In this document: in pieces, positions 33,963-43,173 of the stretch
How positions within the stretch are numbered: the first letter of the stretch is position 1
How the letters are laid out: the number at the start of each line of letters is the position of its first letter
From: Brucella anthropi_A
Lineage (GTDB): Bacteria; Pseudomonadota; Alphaproteobacteria; Rhizobiales; Rhizobiaceae
Assembly: GCF_046630315.1 (NCBI RefSeq)
Contig: NZ_LQBD01000010.1
Location: 1 to 64,000 of the forward strand
Direction of reading: 5' to 3'
DNA: 64,000 nucleotides
Position numbers and translations under genes: made by a program
The notes under the pieces: generated by a model
Database searches by the model: none
Told to the model about the DNA's origin: nothing
Seen by the model: only the letters and a program-made list of their open reading frames with translations

Positions 33963-36278
33963 ATGCGTTGCATAGATGCAACGCTATTGGGTAACATGGT
34001 TAACATGAACACGGCGAATCTGACGGCGGACATGAACAGCGAGAAGCAGGCATCGCAAGGTGGGGAGGGGCGCAGGCTTCTGGCCCTGCCGGGCATCATC
34101 ACCGTTATTTCAGCCCTGGTTACGGCTTCCATCTCGTTCGCCATTTTGATCGGCATCACGCCAATCACGCCGGACCGTACCGTCACGCTGGCATTGGTCA
34201 TCATCAATGTCGCGCTGATTCTGTTCCTCATTCTGCTGATCTGCCGCGAAGTCTATCGCATCATCATGGCCCGCCGGCTTGGAAAGGCCGCGTCGCGCCT
34301 TCACGTGCGTATCGTCGCGCTGTTTTCGCTGATCGCGGCGGTGCCGGCAATCGTGGTCGCCATCGTGGCGTCCGTCACGCTCAATCTCGGTCTGGATCGC
34401 TGGTTCGATACCAATACGCGCGACATTGTCAGTTCATCGCAGAGCTTGACCACGGCCTATATCCGCGAAACCGCGCTCAACCTGCAAAGCACGTCCTATT
34501 CCATGTTGCAGGACCTTGATGCGCAGCGCACCATTTACAGTCTCGACCGCGGCGGTTTCATCCAGCTGATGACGCTGCAGACGCGAGGCCGCGGCCTGCT
34601 TGGTGCTTTTCTGGTGCGCGAAAACGGCGATGTCGTCGTCAAAAGCGATACGGGCGTCGAGAACCGCCTGCCGCCGCCGACCGAAGACGCATTGAAGACG
34701 GCCCCGGACGGAAAACCCGTCATCATCCCGCCGGGAAACAGCAATTTCGTCGGCGCCATCATCAAAATGCGCGAGATACCGGATGTCTATCTCTATACGG
34801 TTCGCGCCGTCGATCCGCAGATTCTCGACGCCATGCGCCTGATGGAGGCCAATACCAAACGCTATCAGGAAATGGATGCAAACCGCATTCCAACGCAGAT
34901 CGCGTTCGCCTTGCTCTATTTCGGCCTGACGCTGATCGTTCTGCTTTCGGCGATCTGGACCGGCATTGCCGTGGCCGACCGGCTGGTGCGCCCGATCCGG
35001 CTTTTGATCGGGGCGTCGGATGACGTCGCGGCGGGCAATCTCGACGTATCCGTGCCGGTGCGCACCTCCGATGGCGACGTCGGCGCCTTGTCCGGCACGT
35101 TCAACAACATGGTCGCGGAACTCAAGAGCCAGCGCAATGAGCTTATTTCCGCCAAGGACCAGATCGATGAGCGCCGCCGCTTCTCCGAGGCCGTGCTGTC
35201 GGGTGTGACCGCGGGCGTCATCAGCATCGAAACCGATGGCTGTATTTCCATCCTGAACCGCTCGGCCGAACATATGTTCGGCGTCACATCGGAAGATGCA
35301 GTCGGCAGGAACCTCACCAGTATCGCGCCGGAGATCGGGCAGGCTTTCGAGGTCGCGCGTTCAACGGGGCGCGCGGTCCATCGCGAGCAGGTCAGCATGA
35401 CCCGCGGCGGCGTGGCGCGCACCTTCAACGTGCAGGTGACTGTCGAGGACACGGAATCCGAAGATCACTCCTATGTGGTGACGGTGGATGACATTACCGA
35501 CCTGGTGCAGGCGCAGCGTTCGTCCGCCTGGGCGGATGTCGCGCGCCGCATCGCGCATGAGATCAAGAACCCGCTCACGCCGATCCAGCTTTCCGCCGAG
35601 CGCATTCGCCGCCGTTACGGCAAGGTGATTACCGAGGATCGCGAGGTTTTCGACCAGTGCACGGATACGATCATTCGCCAGGTGGGCGATATCGGGCGCA
35701 TGGTCGATGAATTCTCCGCCTTTGCCCGCATGCCGAAGCCGGAAATGCGGCTCATGGACATGCGCGAGGCCCTGCGCGAAGCCTCCTTCCTCATCGAGGT
35801 CAGCCGCAGCGATATCCGGTTCCAGAATGATTTCGGGGCGGAAAAGCTCATCGGTTCCTTTGACAGCCGCCTGATCGGGCAGGCCTTCGGCAATGTCATC
35901 AAGAATGCGAGCGAGGCCATCGACGGACTGCCGAAGGAAGAGCGCGAGGAAGGTCACATCCTTATCCGCTCTTATGGGTCGGATGGGCAGCTCATTGTCG
36001 ATGTCATCGACAATGGCAAGGGCCTGCCGGGCGACGACCGCCAGAAGCTGCTCGAACCCTACATGACGACGCGGGAAAAGGGCACCGGCCTTGGCCTCGC
36101 GATTGTCCGCAAGATCGTCGAGGATCATGGCGGACATCTGGAATTGCATGACGCGCCACCGGATTTCCACGCAGGGCGGGGCGCGATGATACGTATGGTC
36201 TTTCCGCAGGCGCCTGCCGGCGAAGCTGGCGCAAGCGCGGAAAATGACGAGAAGAACATAGCTGGACAGGTGATTTGA
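33963..36278 (+). CDS. ntrY: Sensor histidine kinase NtrY
   Basis: A 771-residue membrane kinase that pairs with NtrX. Membrane segments lie at about 44-66, 80-100 and 115-145, then a periplasmic sensor region to about 315, then a fourth segment (TQIAFALLYFGLTLIVLL). After it come HAMP (VRPIRLLIGASDDVAAGNLD), PAS (about 410-520), the phosphoacceptor helix ARRIAHEIKNPLTPIQLSAE and the ATPase motifs NVIKNASEAID, DNGKGLPGD and GTGLGLAIV. In Brucella abortus NtrY has been reported to bind heme and sense redox or oxygen. The start is unsure: ATG codons at 33963, 33996 and 34005 all fit, and none has a strong ribosome-binding site. Confidence 0.93.
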   Translation: MRCIDATLLGNMVNMNTANLTADMNSEKQASQGGEGRRLLALPGIITVISALVTASISFAILIGITPITPDRTVTLALVIINVALILFLILLICREVYRIIMARRLGKAASRLHVRIVALFSLIAAVPAIVVAIVASVTLNLGLDRWFDTNTRDIVSSSQSLTTAYIRETALNLQSTSYSMLQDLDAQRTIYSLDRGGFIQLMTLQTRGRGLLGAFLVRENGDVVVKSDTGVENRLPPPTEDALKTAPDGKPVIIPPGNSNFVGAIIKMREIPDVYLYTVRAVDPQILDAMRLMEANTKRYQEMDANRIPTQIAFALLYFGLTLIVLLSAIWTGIAVADRLVRPIRLLIGASDDVAAGNLDVSVPVRTSDGDVGALSGTFNNMVAELKSQRNELISAKDQIDERRRFSEAVLSGVTAGVISIETDGCISILNRSAEHMFGVTSEDAVGRNLTSIAPEIGQAFEVARSTGRAVHREQVSMTRGGVARTFNVQVTVEDTESEDHSYVVTVDDITDLVQAQRSSAWADVARRIAHEIKNPLTPIQLSAERIRRRYGKVITEDREVFDQCTDTIIRQVGDIGRMVDEFSAFARMPKPEMRLMDMREALREASFLIEVSRSDIRFQNDFGAEKLIGSFDSRLIGQAFGNVIKNASEAIDGLPKEEREEGHILIRSYGSDGQLIVDVIDNGKGLPGDDRQKLLEPYMTTREKGTGLGLAIVRKIVEDHGGHLELHDAPPDFHAGRGAMIRMVFPQAPAGEAGASAENDEKNIAGQVI

Positions 36279-36279
36279 T

Positions 36280-37641
36280 ATGGCGGCCGATATTCTTGTA
36301 GTTGATGACGAAGCGGATATCCGGGAACTTGTTGCAGGCATTCTGAGCGATGAAGGCCACGAAACCCGCACGGCTTTCGACGCGGACAGCGCGCTCGCCG
36401 CGATCAATGATCGCGTTCCACGGCTGGTTTTTCTGGATATCTGGTTGCAGGGCAGCCGGCTGGACGGTCTGGCGCTGCTCGATGAAATCAAGAAACAGCA
36501 TCCCGAATTGCCGGTCGTGATGATTTCCGGTCACGGCAATATCGAAACGGCTGTATCGGCGATCCGGCGCGGCGCCTATGATTTCATCGAAAAGCCGTTC
36601 AAGGCCGACCGTCTGATCCTTGTTGCGGAACGGGCGCTCGAAACCTCGAAGCTGAAGCGCGAGGTTTCCAACCTGCGCAAGCGCAGCGGCGATCATCTGG
36701 AACTGATCGGCGCGTCGCTGGCGATGAACCAGCTGCGCCAGACCATCGAGCGGGTGGCGCCGACCAACAGCCGCATCATGATCACCGGCCCGTCGGGCGC
36801 GGGCAAGGAGCTGGTCGCGCGCGCCATCCATGCCCAGTCGGGCCGCGCCAATGGACCGTTCGTGACGGTCAATGCGGCAACCATCACGCCGGAACGCATG
36901 GAGATCGAGCTTTTCGGCACAGAAATGGACGGCGGCGAACGCAAGGTCGGCGCGCTGGAAGAAGCCCATGGCGGCATTCTCTATCTGGACGAAGTGGCGG
37001 ATATGCCGCGCGAGACGCAGAACAAGATCCTGCGCGTGCTTGTCGACCAGCAGTTCGAGCGCGTTGGCGGCACCAAGCGCGTGAAGGTGGATGTGCGCAT
37101 CATTTCCTCCACGGCGCAGAACCTCGAAGGCATGATCGCGGAAGGCACGTTCCGCGAGGACCTGTTCCATCGGCTTTCGGTGGTGCCGGTGCAGGTGCCC
37201 CCGCTTGCCGCCCGGCGCGAGGACATTCCGTCCCTCGTCGATTATTTCATGAAGCAGATTGCCGAACAGGCGGGCATCAAGCCGCGCAGGATCGGCCCCG
37301 ATGCCATGGCGGTTTTGCAGGCGCATAGCTGGCCGGGCAATCTTCGCCAGCTTCGCAACAATGTCGAACGACTGATGATTCTGGCGCGCGGCGACGATCC
37401 CGAAGCGCCGGTGACGGCCGATCTTCTGCCTGCGGAAATCGGCGACACGCTGCCGCGCGCGCCAACCGAATCCGACCAGCACATCATGGCGCTTCCCCTG
37501 CGTGAGGCGCGCGAGCGTTTTGAGAAGGAATATCTGATCGCGCAGATCAACCGGTTTGGCGGGAATATTTCGCGCACGGCCGAATTTGTCGGCATGGAGC
37601 GTTCGGCCCTGCATCGCAAATTGAAATCACTCGGCGTATAA
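36280..37641 (+). CDS. ntrX: Response regulator NtrX (NtrC family)
   Basis: A 453-residue regulator that follows ntrY with one base between stop and start. The receiver domain has acidic residues VVDDEADIREL, the phosphoacceptor Asp in VFLDIWLQGS (residue 53), and K in IEKPFKADRL. The AAA+ domain has Walker A GPSGAGKE and Walker B GGILYLDEVAD. The GAFTGA loop that contacts sigma-54 is missing: ELFGTEMDGGERKVGALEE stands in its place. The C-terminal Fis-type helix-turn-helix is NRFGGNISRTAEFVGMERSA. It probably regulates transcription without sigma-54. Confidence 0.95.
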   Translation: MAADILVVDDEADIRELVAGILSDEGHETRTAFDADSALAAINDRVPRLVFLDIWLQGSRLDGLALLDEIKKQHPELPVVMISGHGNIETAVSAIRRGAYDFIEKPFKADRLILVAERALETSKLKREVSNLRKRSGDHLELIGASLAMNQLRQTIERVAPTNSRIMITGPSGAGKELVARAIHAQSGRANGPFVTVNAATITPERMEIELFGTEMDGGERKVGALEEAHGGILYLDEVADMPRETQNKILRVLVDQQFERVGGTKRVKVDVRIISSTAQNLEGMIAEGTFREDLFHRLSVVPVQVPPLAARREDIPSLVDYFMKQIAEQAGIKPRRIGPDAMAVLQAHSWPGNLRQLRNNVERLMILARGDDPEAPVTADLLPAEIGDTLPRAPTESDQHIMALPLREARERFEKEYLIAQINRFGGNISRTAEFVGMERSALHRKLKSLGV

Positions 37642-37671
37642 GCACCTCGTAATTTTAACCACGGAGCGGTC

Positions 37672-39048
37672 ATGCAGGTAATCGTTTGCGGAGCGGGGCA
37701 GGTCGGATACGGCATTGCCGAGCGGCTTGCGGCGGAAGAAAACGACGTCTCCGTCATCGATACATCGGCGCGCCACATCGAGATCGTGCGCGACACGCTC
37801 GATGTGCGGGGCTTTGTCGGGCACGGTTCGCAGCCCGACGTGCTTGCGGCTGCGGGCGCCGACGAAGCGGATATGATTATCGCCGTCACCTTGTCCGACG
37901 AGGTCAATATGGTGGCCTGCCAGGTGGCGCATTCGGTTTTCAATGTGCCGACCAAGATTGCGCGCATCCGCGCCCAGTCCTATCTCAAGGCCGAATATCA
38001 GGACCTGTTCCTGCGCGAAAACCTGCCGATCGACGTCATCATCTCGCCGGAACTGGAAGTGGGCGAGGTGGTCCTGCGGCGCATCGCGCTGCAAGGCGCA
38101 ACGGATGTGCTGCGCTTCGTCGATGACAAGATCATCGGGCTTGCTATCGAATGCCTCGAGGAATGCCCGGTCATCAATACGCCGCTGCGACAATTGACCG
38201 ATCTTTTTCCCGATCTTGCGGCTACCGTCGTCGGCGTGGTGCGCAATGACAGCCTGTTCATCCCGCGTTCCTCCGACGAGCTGAATGCCGGGGACCTCGC
38301 TTATGTCGTGACGACGCGCGAGCAGGTCCGCCGCACGCTCTCGCTGTTCGGCCATGAAAAACCGGAAGCCAGCCGCATCGTCATTGCCGGCGGCGGCAAT
38401 ATCGGCCTTTACGTGGCCAAGGCCATCGAGGAGCGCAAATGGCATACGCGCGTCAAGATGATCGAAAGCGAGCACGAGCGCGCCTTCGCCATTGCCGACC
38501 AGCTGAAGCGCACCATGGTGCTGCACGGCAGCGCGCTCGACCAGAACCTGCTGCAGGAAGCCGACATTCAGGATGCCGACCTGATGGTCGCGCTGACCAA
38601 TCAGGATCATGTCAACATCCTGTCGAGCATCATGGCCAAGCGCCTGGGCTGCAAGTCCAACATGGCATTGCTCAACACGGTCGCCTATCAGGATTTCACC
38701 CATATGGTGGGGATCGACGCCTATATAAATCCGAAGGCTGTCACGATCTCGAAAATCCTGCAGCATGTGCGGCGCGGCCGCATCCGTGCCGTCTATAGCG
38801 TTTATCGCGACAGGGCGGAACTGATCGAAGCCGAGGCGCTTGAGACATCCTCGCTGGTGGGCGCGCCGCTGCGCGATCTCGACCTGCCGGAGGGCTTGCG
38901 AATCGGCGCCGTCTATCGCGACGGGCAGGTGATCCGCCCGAATGGCGATGTGCGCATCAAGCCCAGGGATCGTGTGGTCATTTTCGCCACAGCTGATGCA
39001 GTAAAGCACGTCGAGCAGATGTTCCGCGTCAGTCTGGAGTTCTTCTGA
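37672..39048 (+). CDS. trkA: Trk potassium-uptake regulatory protein TrkA
   Basis: A 458-residue cytosolic protein regulating TrkH-type K+ channels. It consists of two RCK modules. The first begins VIVCGAGQVGYGIAERLA (residues 3-20) with its C-domain near 150-220. The second starts IVIAGGGNIGLYVAKAIEE near 235, with a second C-domain at the end (LVGAPLRDLDLPEGLRIG). Each Rossmann fold binds NAD(H) or ATP. The placement after ntrYX and before hfq is conserved across Hyphomicrobiales. No trkH is in the window. Confidence 0.95.
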   Translation: MQVIVCGAGQVGYGIAERLAAEENDVSVIDTSARHIEIVRDTLDVRGFVGHGSQPDVLAAAGADEADMIIAVTLSDEVNMVACQVAHSVFNVPTKIARIRAQSYLKAEYQDLFLRENLPIDVIISPELEVGEVVLRRIALQGATDVLRFVDDKIIGLAIECLEECPVINTPLRQLTDLFPDLAATVVGVVRNDSLFIPRSSDELNAGDLAYVVTTREQVRRTLSLFGHEKPEASRIVIAGGGNIGLYVAKAIEERKWHTRVKMIESEHERAFAIADQLKRTMVLHGSALDQNLLQEADIQDADLMVALTNQDHVNILSSIMAKRLGCKSNMALLNTVAYQDFTHMVGIDAYINPKAVTISKILQHVRRGRIRAVYSVYRDRAELIEAEALETSSLVGAPLRDLDLPEGLRIGAVYRDGQVIRPNGDVRIKPRDRVVIFATADAVKHVEQMFRVSLEFF

Positions 39049-39097
39049 TCACAACTTTGTGTTAGCTTCGGCCCGAGTCAAGGCTTGGGGGGCTCAC

Positions 39098-39928
39098 ATG
39101 GATATCTGTACGTTCTGGTACGGCTCGCATCTGCGCGAGGTCGATTGTATCTGTCTGGCGTCAATGGTGATGACAGGCCAACGGGTGAAACTGTTTGCCT
39201 ATGCTCCAATCGAGAATGTGCCACCGGGCGTCGAATTGCACGATGCCGGCGGTATTTTGCCTGAAAGCGCATTCAAAAGGCTCGATCCGGACTATCCGAA
39301 CTTTCATTCCAAACGGACCATCGTTCAATTCAGCGATATTTTCCGCATCATGCTGATGAAGCATCGACAGGGTGTCTGGCTGGATACGGATGTCTATCTT
39401 CTCAAACAGTTTCACCCCGATCCAGACAAGCCATATCTCGCTCGGGAAAACCGCTTTCGTGTGGGGGTATCTGCACTTTATCTGCCGCATGACCATCCGA
39501 TTATTCGCGAGTTTGAAGCTTACGTCGCGGCAACCTATCCGCTACCGAATTGGCTTGGCCTGCGCAGGGGCAAATTGCGTCCGCTCTACTATCGGCTGAT
39601 CGGGAAGGAAGTGACCCCCGCCTCGATTGGCATTACCGTGTTTGGCAATGATGGCATCTCGCGTCTTGCCCGCAAATACGGGATTTTCAACAATGCCGCG
39701 CCGCAGGAAAATTTCTATTACTGGGTCGGCAAGGATGCGACCCGCATTTATGATCCGGCCTATGGTCTGGAACCGGTCGATCATCCGGATTTCATAGGTT
39801 TTCATATACATAAAAAGCACAAGGAAGTCGTTTCGTTCCAGCCCGGAAGTTTTTATATGTGGGCGATGGATCGGGTGCGGCCCGTGCTTGAATCCCAACA
39901 AAATGAAGGGCTTGTCATGGCCGGGTGA
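39098..39928 (+). CDS. Glycosyltransferase with DXD motif
   Basis: A 276-residue GT-A-type sugar transferase of the family containing capsular-polysaccharide and Gb3-synthase-like enzymes. FSDIFRIMLMKHRQGVWLDTDVYL carries both the conserved helix and the DXD metal-nucleotide-sugar motif (LDTDV), split here as FSDIFRIMLMKH and GVWLDTDVYL. The N-terminus ICTFWYGSHLREVDCICLAS and the C-terminal histidine-rich GFHIHKKH fit. No signal peptide is seen, so it likely works on the cytosolic face. Its sugar and acceptor are unknown. GGGGGGC precedes the ATG at 39098; an in-frame ATG-less extension to 39059 is rejected. Confidence 0.82.
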   Translation: MDICTFWYGSHLREVDCICLASMVMTGQRVKLFAYAPIENVPPGVELHDAGGILPESAFKRLDPDYPNFHSKRTIVQFSDIFRIMLMKHRQGVWLDTDVYLLKQFHPDPDKPYLARENRFRVGVSALYLPHDHPIIREFEAYVAATYPLPNWLGLRRGKLRPLYYRLIGKEVTPASIGITVFGNDGISRLARKYGIFNNAAPQENFYYWVGKDATRIYDPAYGLEPVDHPDFIGFHIHKKHKEVVSFQPGSFYMWAMDRVRPVLESQQNEGLVMAG

Positions 39929-40158
39929 TGCCGCCCGGCTTCACCGTCCGTCGAAGTTTGCAGCGATACTCCCAAAATTGCCGGTTGCGCAAAGATTTCC
40001 ATCCTGTTAACCGAGGCTAAACAGCGAAGCAGTTGTCTTTCCACAGCAATTGCGATCGAGGACCGGTTTTGCGCGCTCCGGTGCTTGATTTATGCGCATG
40101 CGCGTGTTCGTTTAACACATCGCGAGCTGGCTGCTGATCGATTAAAGGAATAAAAACA

Positions 40159-40395
40159 ATGGCTGAACGATCGCAAAATCTGCAAGACCTTTTTCTGAAC
40201 TCTGTCCGCAAGCAGAAAATTTCACTGACGATTTTCCTTATCAATGGCGTGAAACTGACCGGCATTGTGACGTCTTTCGATAATTTCTGCGTGCTTCTGC
40301 GTCGTGACGGTCATTCGCAGCTTGTCTACAAGCATGCGATTTCGACGATCATGCCAAGCCAGCCCGTGCAGATGTTCGAAGGCGAAGAAGCCTGA
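40159..40395 (+). CDS. hfq: RNA chaperone Hfq
   Basis: A 78-residue Hfq. The Sm1 motif runs over [20 protein letters not shown] and the Sm2 motif is [11 protein letters not shown], the usual YKHAI. It forms hexamers that pair small RNAs with mRNAs. In Brucella it is needed for stress survival and virulence, and in rhizobia it is the host factor for nifA expression. AAAGGAATA seven bases before the ATG is the ribosome-binding site. hflX follows after 236 bases. Confidence 0.97.
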
Positions 40396-40631
40396 CGCTT
40401 TGCGAGTTTCGCTGGAGCGCGGTGGCCATTTCGCTCCAGTTCTGTTTCTGCTTGATGAATGCCGGGCACGTCATGCGCGTCCGGATTTGTCACGTTTGAA
40501 CGATCCGGGGCGTCTTTCATTTGAAACAGCTTTGGCGGCAACTTATCTGCATGGGCAGAGAGGGGATGGTCCGGTCCGCGTCGGATCAATGGATCGTCTC
40601 CGAGAGTTTCCGCGTCCCGGAGTGAATATAT

Positions 40632-42050
40632 TTGTCCAAATTCAAGGATAAGAAGCCGACGTCCGCCGATGCGGACAAGGGGTTTGAACTTTCAGAAGCT
40701 GAGCCCACACGGGCAGCGGTTGTCGTTCCGGTCTTGCCGGAGCGTTATCATGCGGGCACGAGCGCCGAAGAGGGCGCGCGTCCCCAGTTCCAGCGTTCCA
40801 ACGAGGCGCGCCTGGAGGAAGCCGTCGGGCTTGCCCGAGCAATCGACCTCGACATCGAACATGCCGAAATCGCGCTTGTCGCCAATCCGCGGCCCGCGAC
40901 CCTGCTGGGCGCGGGGAAGGTGGAAGCCATTGCCGAAACCGTCAAGGAAAAGGCAATCGGGCTCGTCATCGTCGATCATGCATTGACGCCGGTGCAGCAG
41001 CGCAATCTCGAAAAGGAATGGAACGTCAAGGTCATCGACCGCACGGGTCTCATTCTTGAAATTTTCGGTGAGCGCGCACGCACCAAGGAAGGCGCCTTGC
41101 AGGTGGAGCTGGCGCATCTGAACTATCAGAAGGGCCGGCTGGTCCGAAGCTGGACCCATCTGGAGCGTCAGCGCGGCGGTGGCGGCTTCCTCGGCGGTCC
41201 GGGTGAAACCCAGATCGAAGCCGACCGTCGCCTGTTGCAGGAAAAGATTCTGAAGATCAAGCGCGAGCTGGAAACAGTCGTGCGCACCCGCACGCTGCAT
41301 CGCCAGAAGCGGCGCAAGGTGCCGCACCCGATCGTTGCGCTCGTCGGCTATACCAATGCGGGCAAATCGACGCTCTTCAATCGCATGACGGGCGCGGAGG
41401 TGCTGGCCGAGGACATGCTCTTCGCAACGCTTGATCCGACATTGCGCCGTATCCGCCTTCCGCATGGTGAAACGGTGATCCTGTCGGATACGGTCGGTTT
41501 CATCTCCAACCTGCCGCACCATCTCGTCGCCGCTTTCCGCGCCACGCTTGAAGAAGTGGTCGAAGCGGACCTCATCCTGCATGTCCGCGATATTTCCGAT
41601 CCGGACAATGCCGCGCAGGCCGAAGACGTTGAAAGCATTCTTGCCGGGCTCGGCATCGAGCCGCAGGACCGCAAACGGGTCGTCGAAATCTGGAACAAGA
41701 TCGACAATCTCGACGAAAGCGGACGCGAAGCCGCCCTGCGCCTTGCCGCCGCCGGCAGCGAGGAGGGACGTCCGATCCCTCTGTCGGCCATCACCGGTGA
41801 AGGTGTTGACAGGTTGCTTTCGCTGATCGAAACGCGGATAGCGGGCGCGCTCGGTTCGGTCGATGTGGTGCTGTCTCCTTTCGAGCTTCACCTTCTCGAC
41901 TGGATTTACCAGCATGGCAGCAATGTCGAACGCGAGAACCTCGAAGACGGCTCCGTGCGCATCCGGGCCCGAATGACCGAAGTGGCCCGCAAAACGCTGG
42001 ACGAAAAGCGCGGCATCCGGCCTGAAAAGGTGGAATCCGACTGGGAGTAG
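40632..42050 (+). CDS. hflX: GTPase HflX
   Basis: A 472-residue ribosome-associated GTPase that splits stalled 70S particles. The HflX N-terminal domain covers about 30-220 and includes LLGAGKVEAIAE and RQRGGGGFLGGPGETQIEAD. The G domain has G1 GYTNAGKST, G3 DTVGFI and G4 NKID. The start is a TTG at 40632 (GGAG about 12 bases before it). No ATG is better placed, and the first residues KFKDKKPTSADADKG are of a typical variable kind. The hfq-hflX pairing is conserved widely. Confidence 0.93.
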   Translation: MSKFKDKKPTSADADKGFELSEAEPTRAAVVVPVLPERYHAGTSAEEGARPQFQRSNEARLEEAVGLARAIDLDIEHAEIALVANPRPATLLGAGKVEAIAETVKEKAIGLVIVDHALTPVQQRNLEKEWNVKVIDRTGLILEIFGERARTKEGALQVELAHLNYQKGRLVRSWTHLERQRGGGGFLGGPGETQIEADRRLLQEKILKIKRELETVVRTRTLHRQKRRKVPHPIVALVGYTNAGKSTLFNRMTGAEVLAEDMLFATLDPTLRRIRLPHGETVILSDTVGFISNLPHHLVAAFRATLEEVVEADLILHVRDISDPDNAAQAEDVESILAGLGIEPQDRKRVVEIWNKIDNLDESGREAALRLAAAGSEEGRPIPLSAITGEGVDRLLSLIETRIAGALGSVDVVLSPFELHLLDWIYQHGSNVERENLEDGSVRIRARMTEVARKTLDEKRGIRPEKVESDWE

Positions 42051-42147
42051 CGCGCCACTTGCGGAACAGGGGCGCAACGCCCTATGTATGGAACACGCAC
42101 GATTCAAAAACCATTCACTTCGCCATCACTATATCCAGAGGCCCATA

Positions 42148-42777
42148 ATGAGAGATCCGATCGAAACCGTCATGAACCTCGTCCCGATGGTGGTTGAGCA
42201 GACCAACCGTGGCGAACGGGCCTATGATATTTTCTCGCGCCTGCTCAAGGAGCGCATCATCTTCGTCAACGGTCCCGTTGAAGACGGAATGTCGATGCTG
42301 GTTTGCGCGCAGCTTCTCTTTCTCGAAGCGGAAAATCCGAAGAAAGAGATCAACATGTACATCAATTCGCCCGGCGGCGTTGTGACGTCCGGCATGGCGA
42401 TCTATGATACGATGCAGTTCATCCGCCCGCCGGTTTCCACGCTTTGCATGGGGCAGGCTGCGTCGATGGGGTCGCTGCTTCTGACGGCAGGCGCCACCGG
42501 CCAGCGCTATGCGCTGCCCAATGCGCGCATCATGGTCCACCAGCCATCCGGCGGTTTCCAGGGGCAGGCGTCGGATATCGAGCGCCATGCGCAGGACATC
42601 ATCAAGATGAAGCGTCGCCTCAACGAGATCTATGTCAAGCATACGGGCCGCGATTACGAAACCATCGAACGCACGCTCGACCGCGACCATTTCATGACCG
42701 CGCAGGAAGCGCTCGATTTCGGCCTGATCGACAAGGTGGTTGAATCGCGCGACCTGGGCGCGGACGAATCGAAGTAA
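42148..42777 (+). CDS. clpP: ATP-dependent Clp protease proteolytic subunit
   Basis: A 209-residue serine protease forming the tetradecamer used by ClpX and ClpA. The catalytic serine is in GQAASMGSLLL and the histidine in ARIMVHQPSG; the catalytic Asp lies in the later DRDHFMTAQEAL region. An ATG at 42088 begins a longer frame, but AGAGG at 42137-42141 and family length support 42148. It is separated from clpX by about 400 bases, so the two probably have separate promoters. Confidence 0.96.
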   Translation: MRDPIETVMNLVPMVVEQTNRGERAYDIFSRLLKERIIFVNGPVEDGMSMLVCAQLLFLEAENPKKEINMYINSPGGVVTSGMAIYDTMQFIRPPVSTLCMGQAASMGSLLLTAGATGQRYALPNARIMVHQPSGGFQGQASDIERHAQDIIKMKRRLNEIYVKHTGRDYETIERTLDRDHFMTAQEALDFGLIDKVVESRDLGADESK

Positions 42778-43173
42778 GGGCCGGAATCTCCGGCTCACAC
42801 CTGTTTTTAGCGCCCTTTGCCACAAAAGGGGCCTAATTCTTGCAACTACGTGATGGTTAACGCCCCGCGTTAAGCATCTGTTGGGGTTCGGGGCGCTAAA
42901 CTGGGTCAGATTATGCCGAATCTCCGCCGGGAACTTATTTTTCATTTGTTCGCCGGTGCAGCTTCTGCAAAAGTCGCCGAATGGCTCCTTCGGTCGGGGA
43001 GCCGTGCGGTGACAGGACAGCTGAGACGACAGGCCCTGATGACAGATAGCGCGTATCGGCTGCTGTTGTGACCTGCGGGAGGTGCGTTTCTCCTCCGGCA
43101 CTGGGTCCGAACCGGAAGAAACGATCGATCTGGACGCCCAGGGTTCATGTCGGTCAATTGAAAGGAAACTGCA
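42778..43173 (+). other. clpP-clpX intergenic region
   Basis: About 395 bases with no gene. A perfect inverted repeat TTAACGC-CCC-GCGTTAA spans 42857-42873. A GC-rich stretch follows (GGGGTTCGGGGCGC). The stretch just before 43174 has AAAGGAAAC, the clpX ribosome-binding site. I cannot identify the -35/-10 elements with confidence. Confidence 0.45.
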
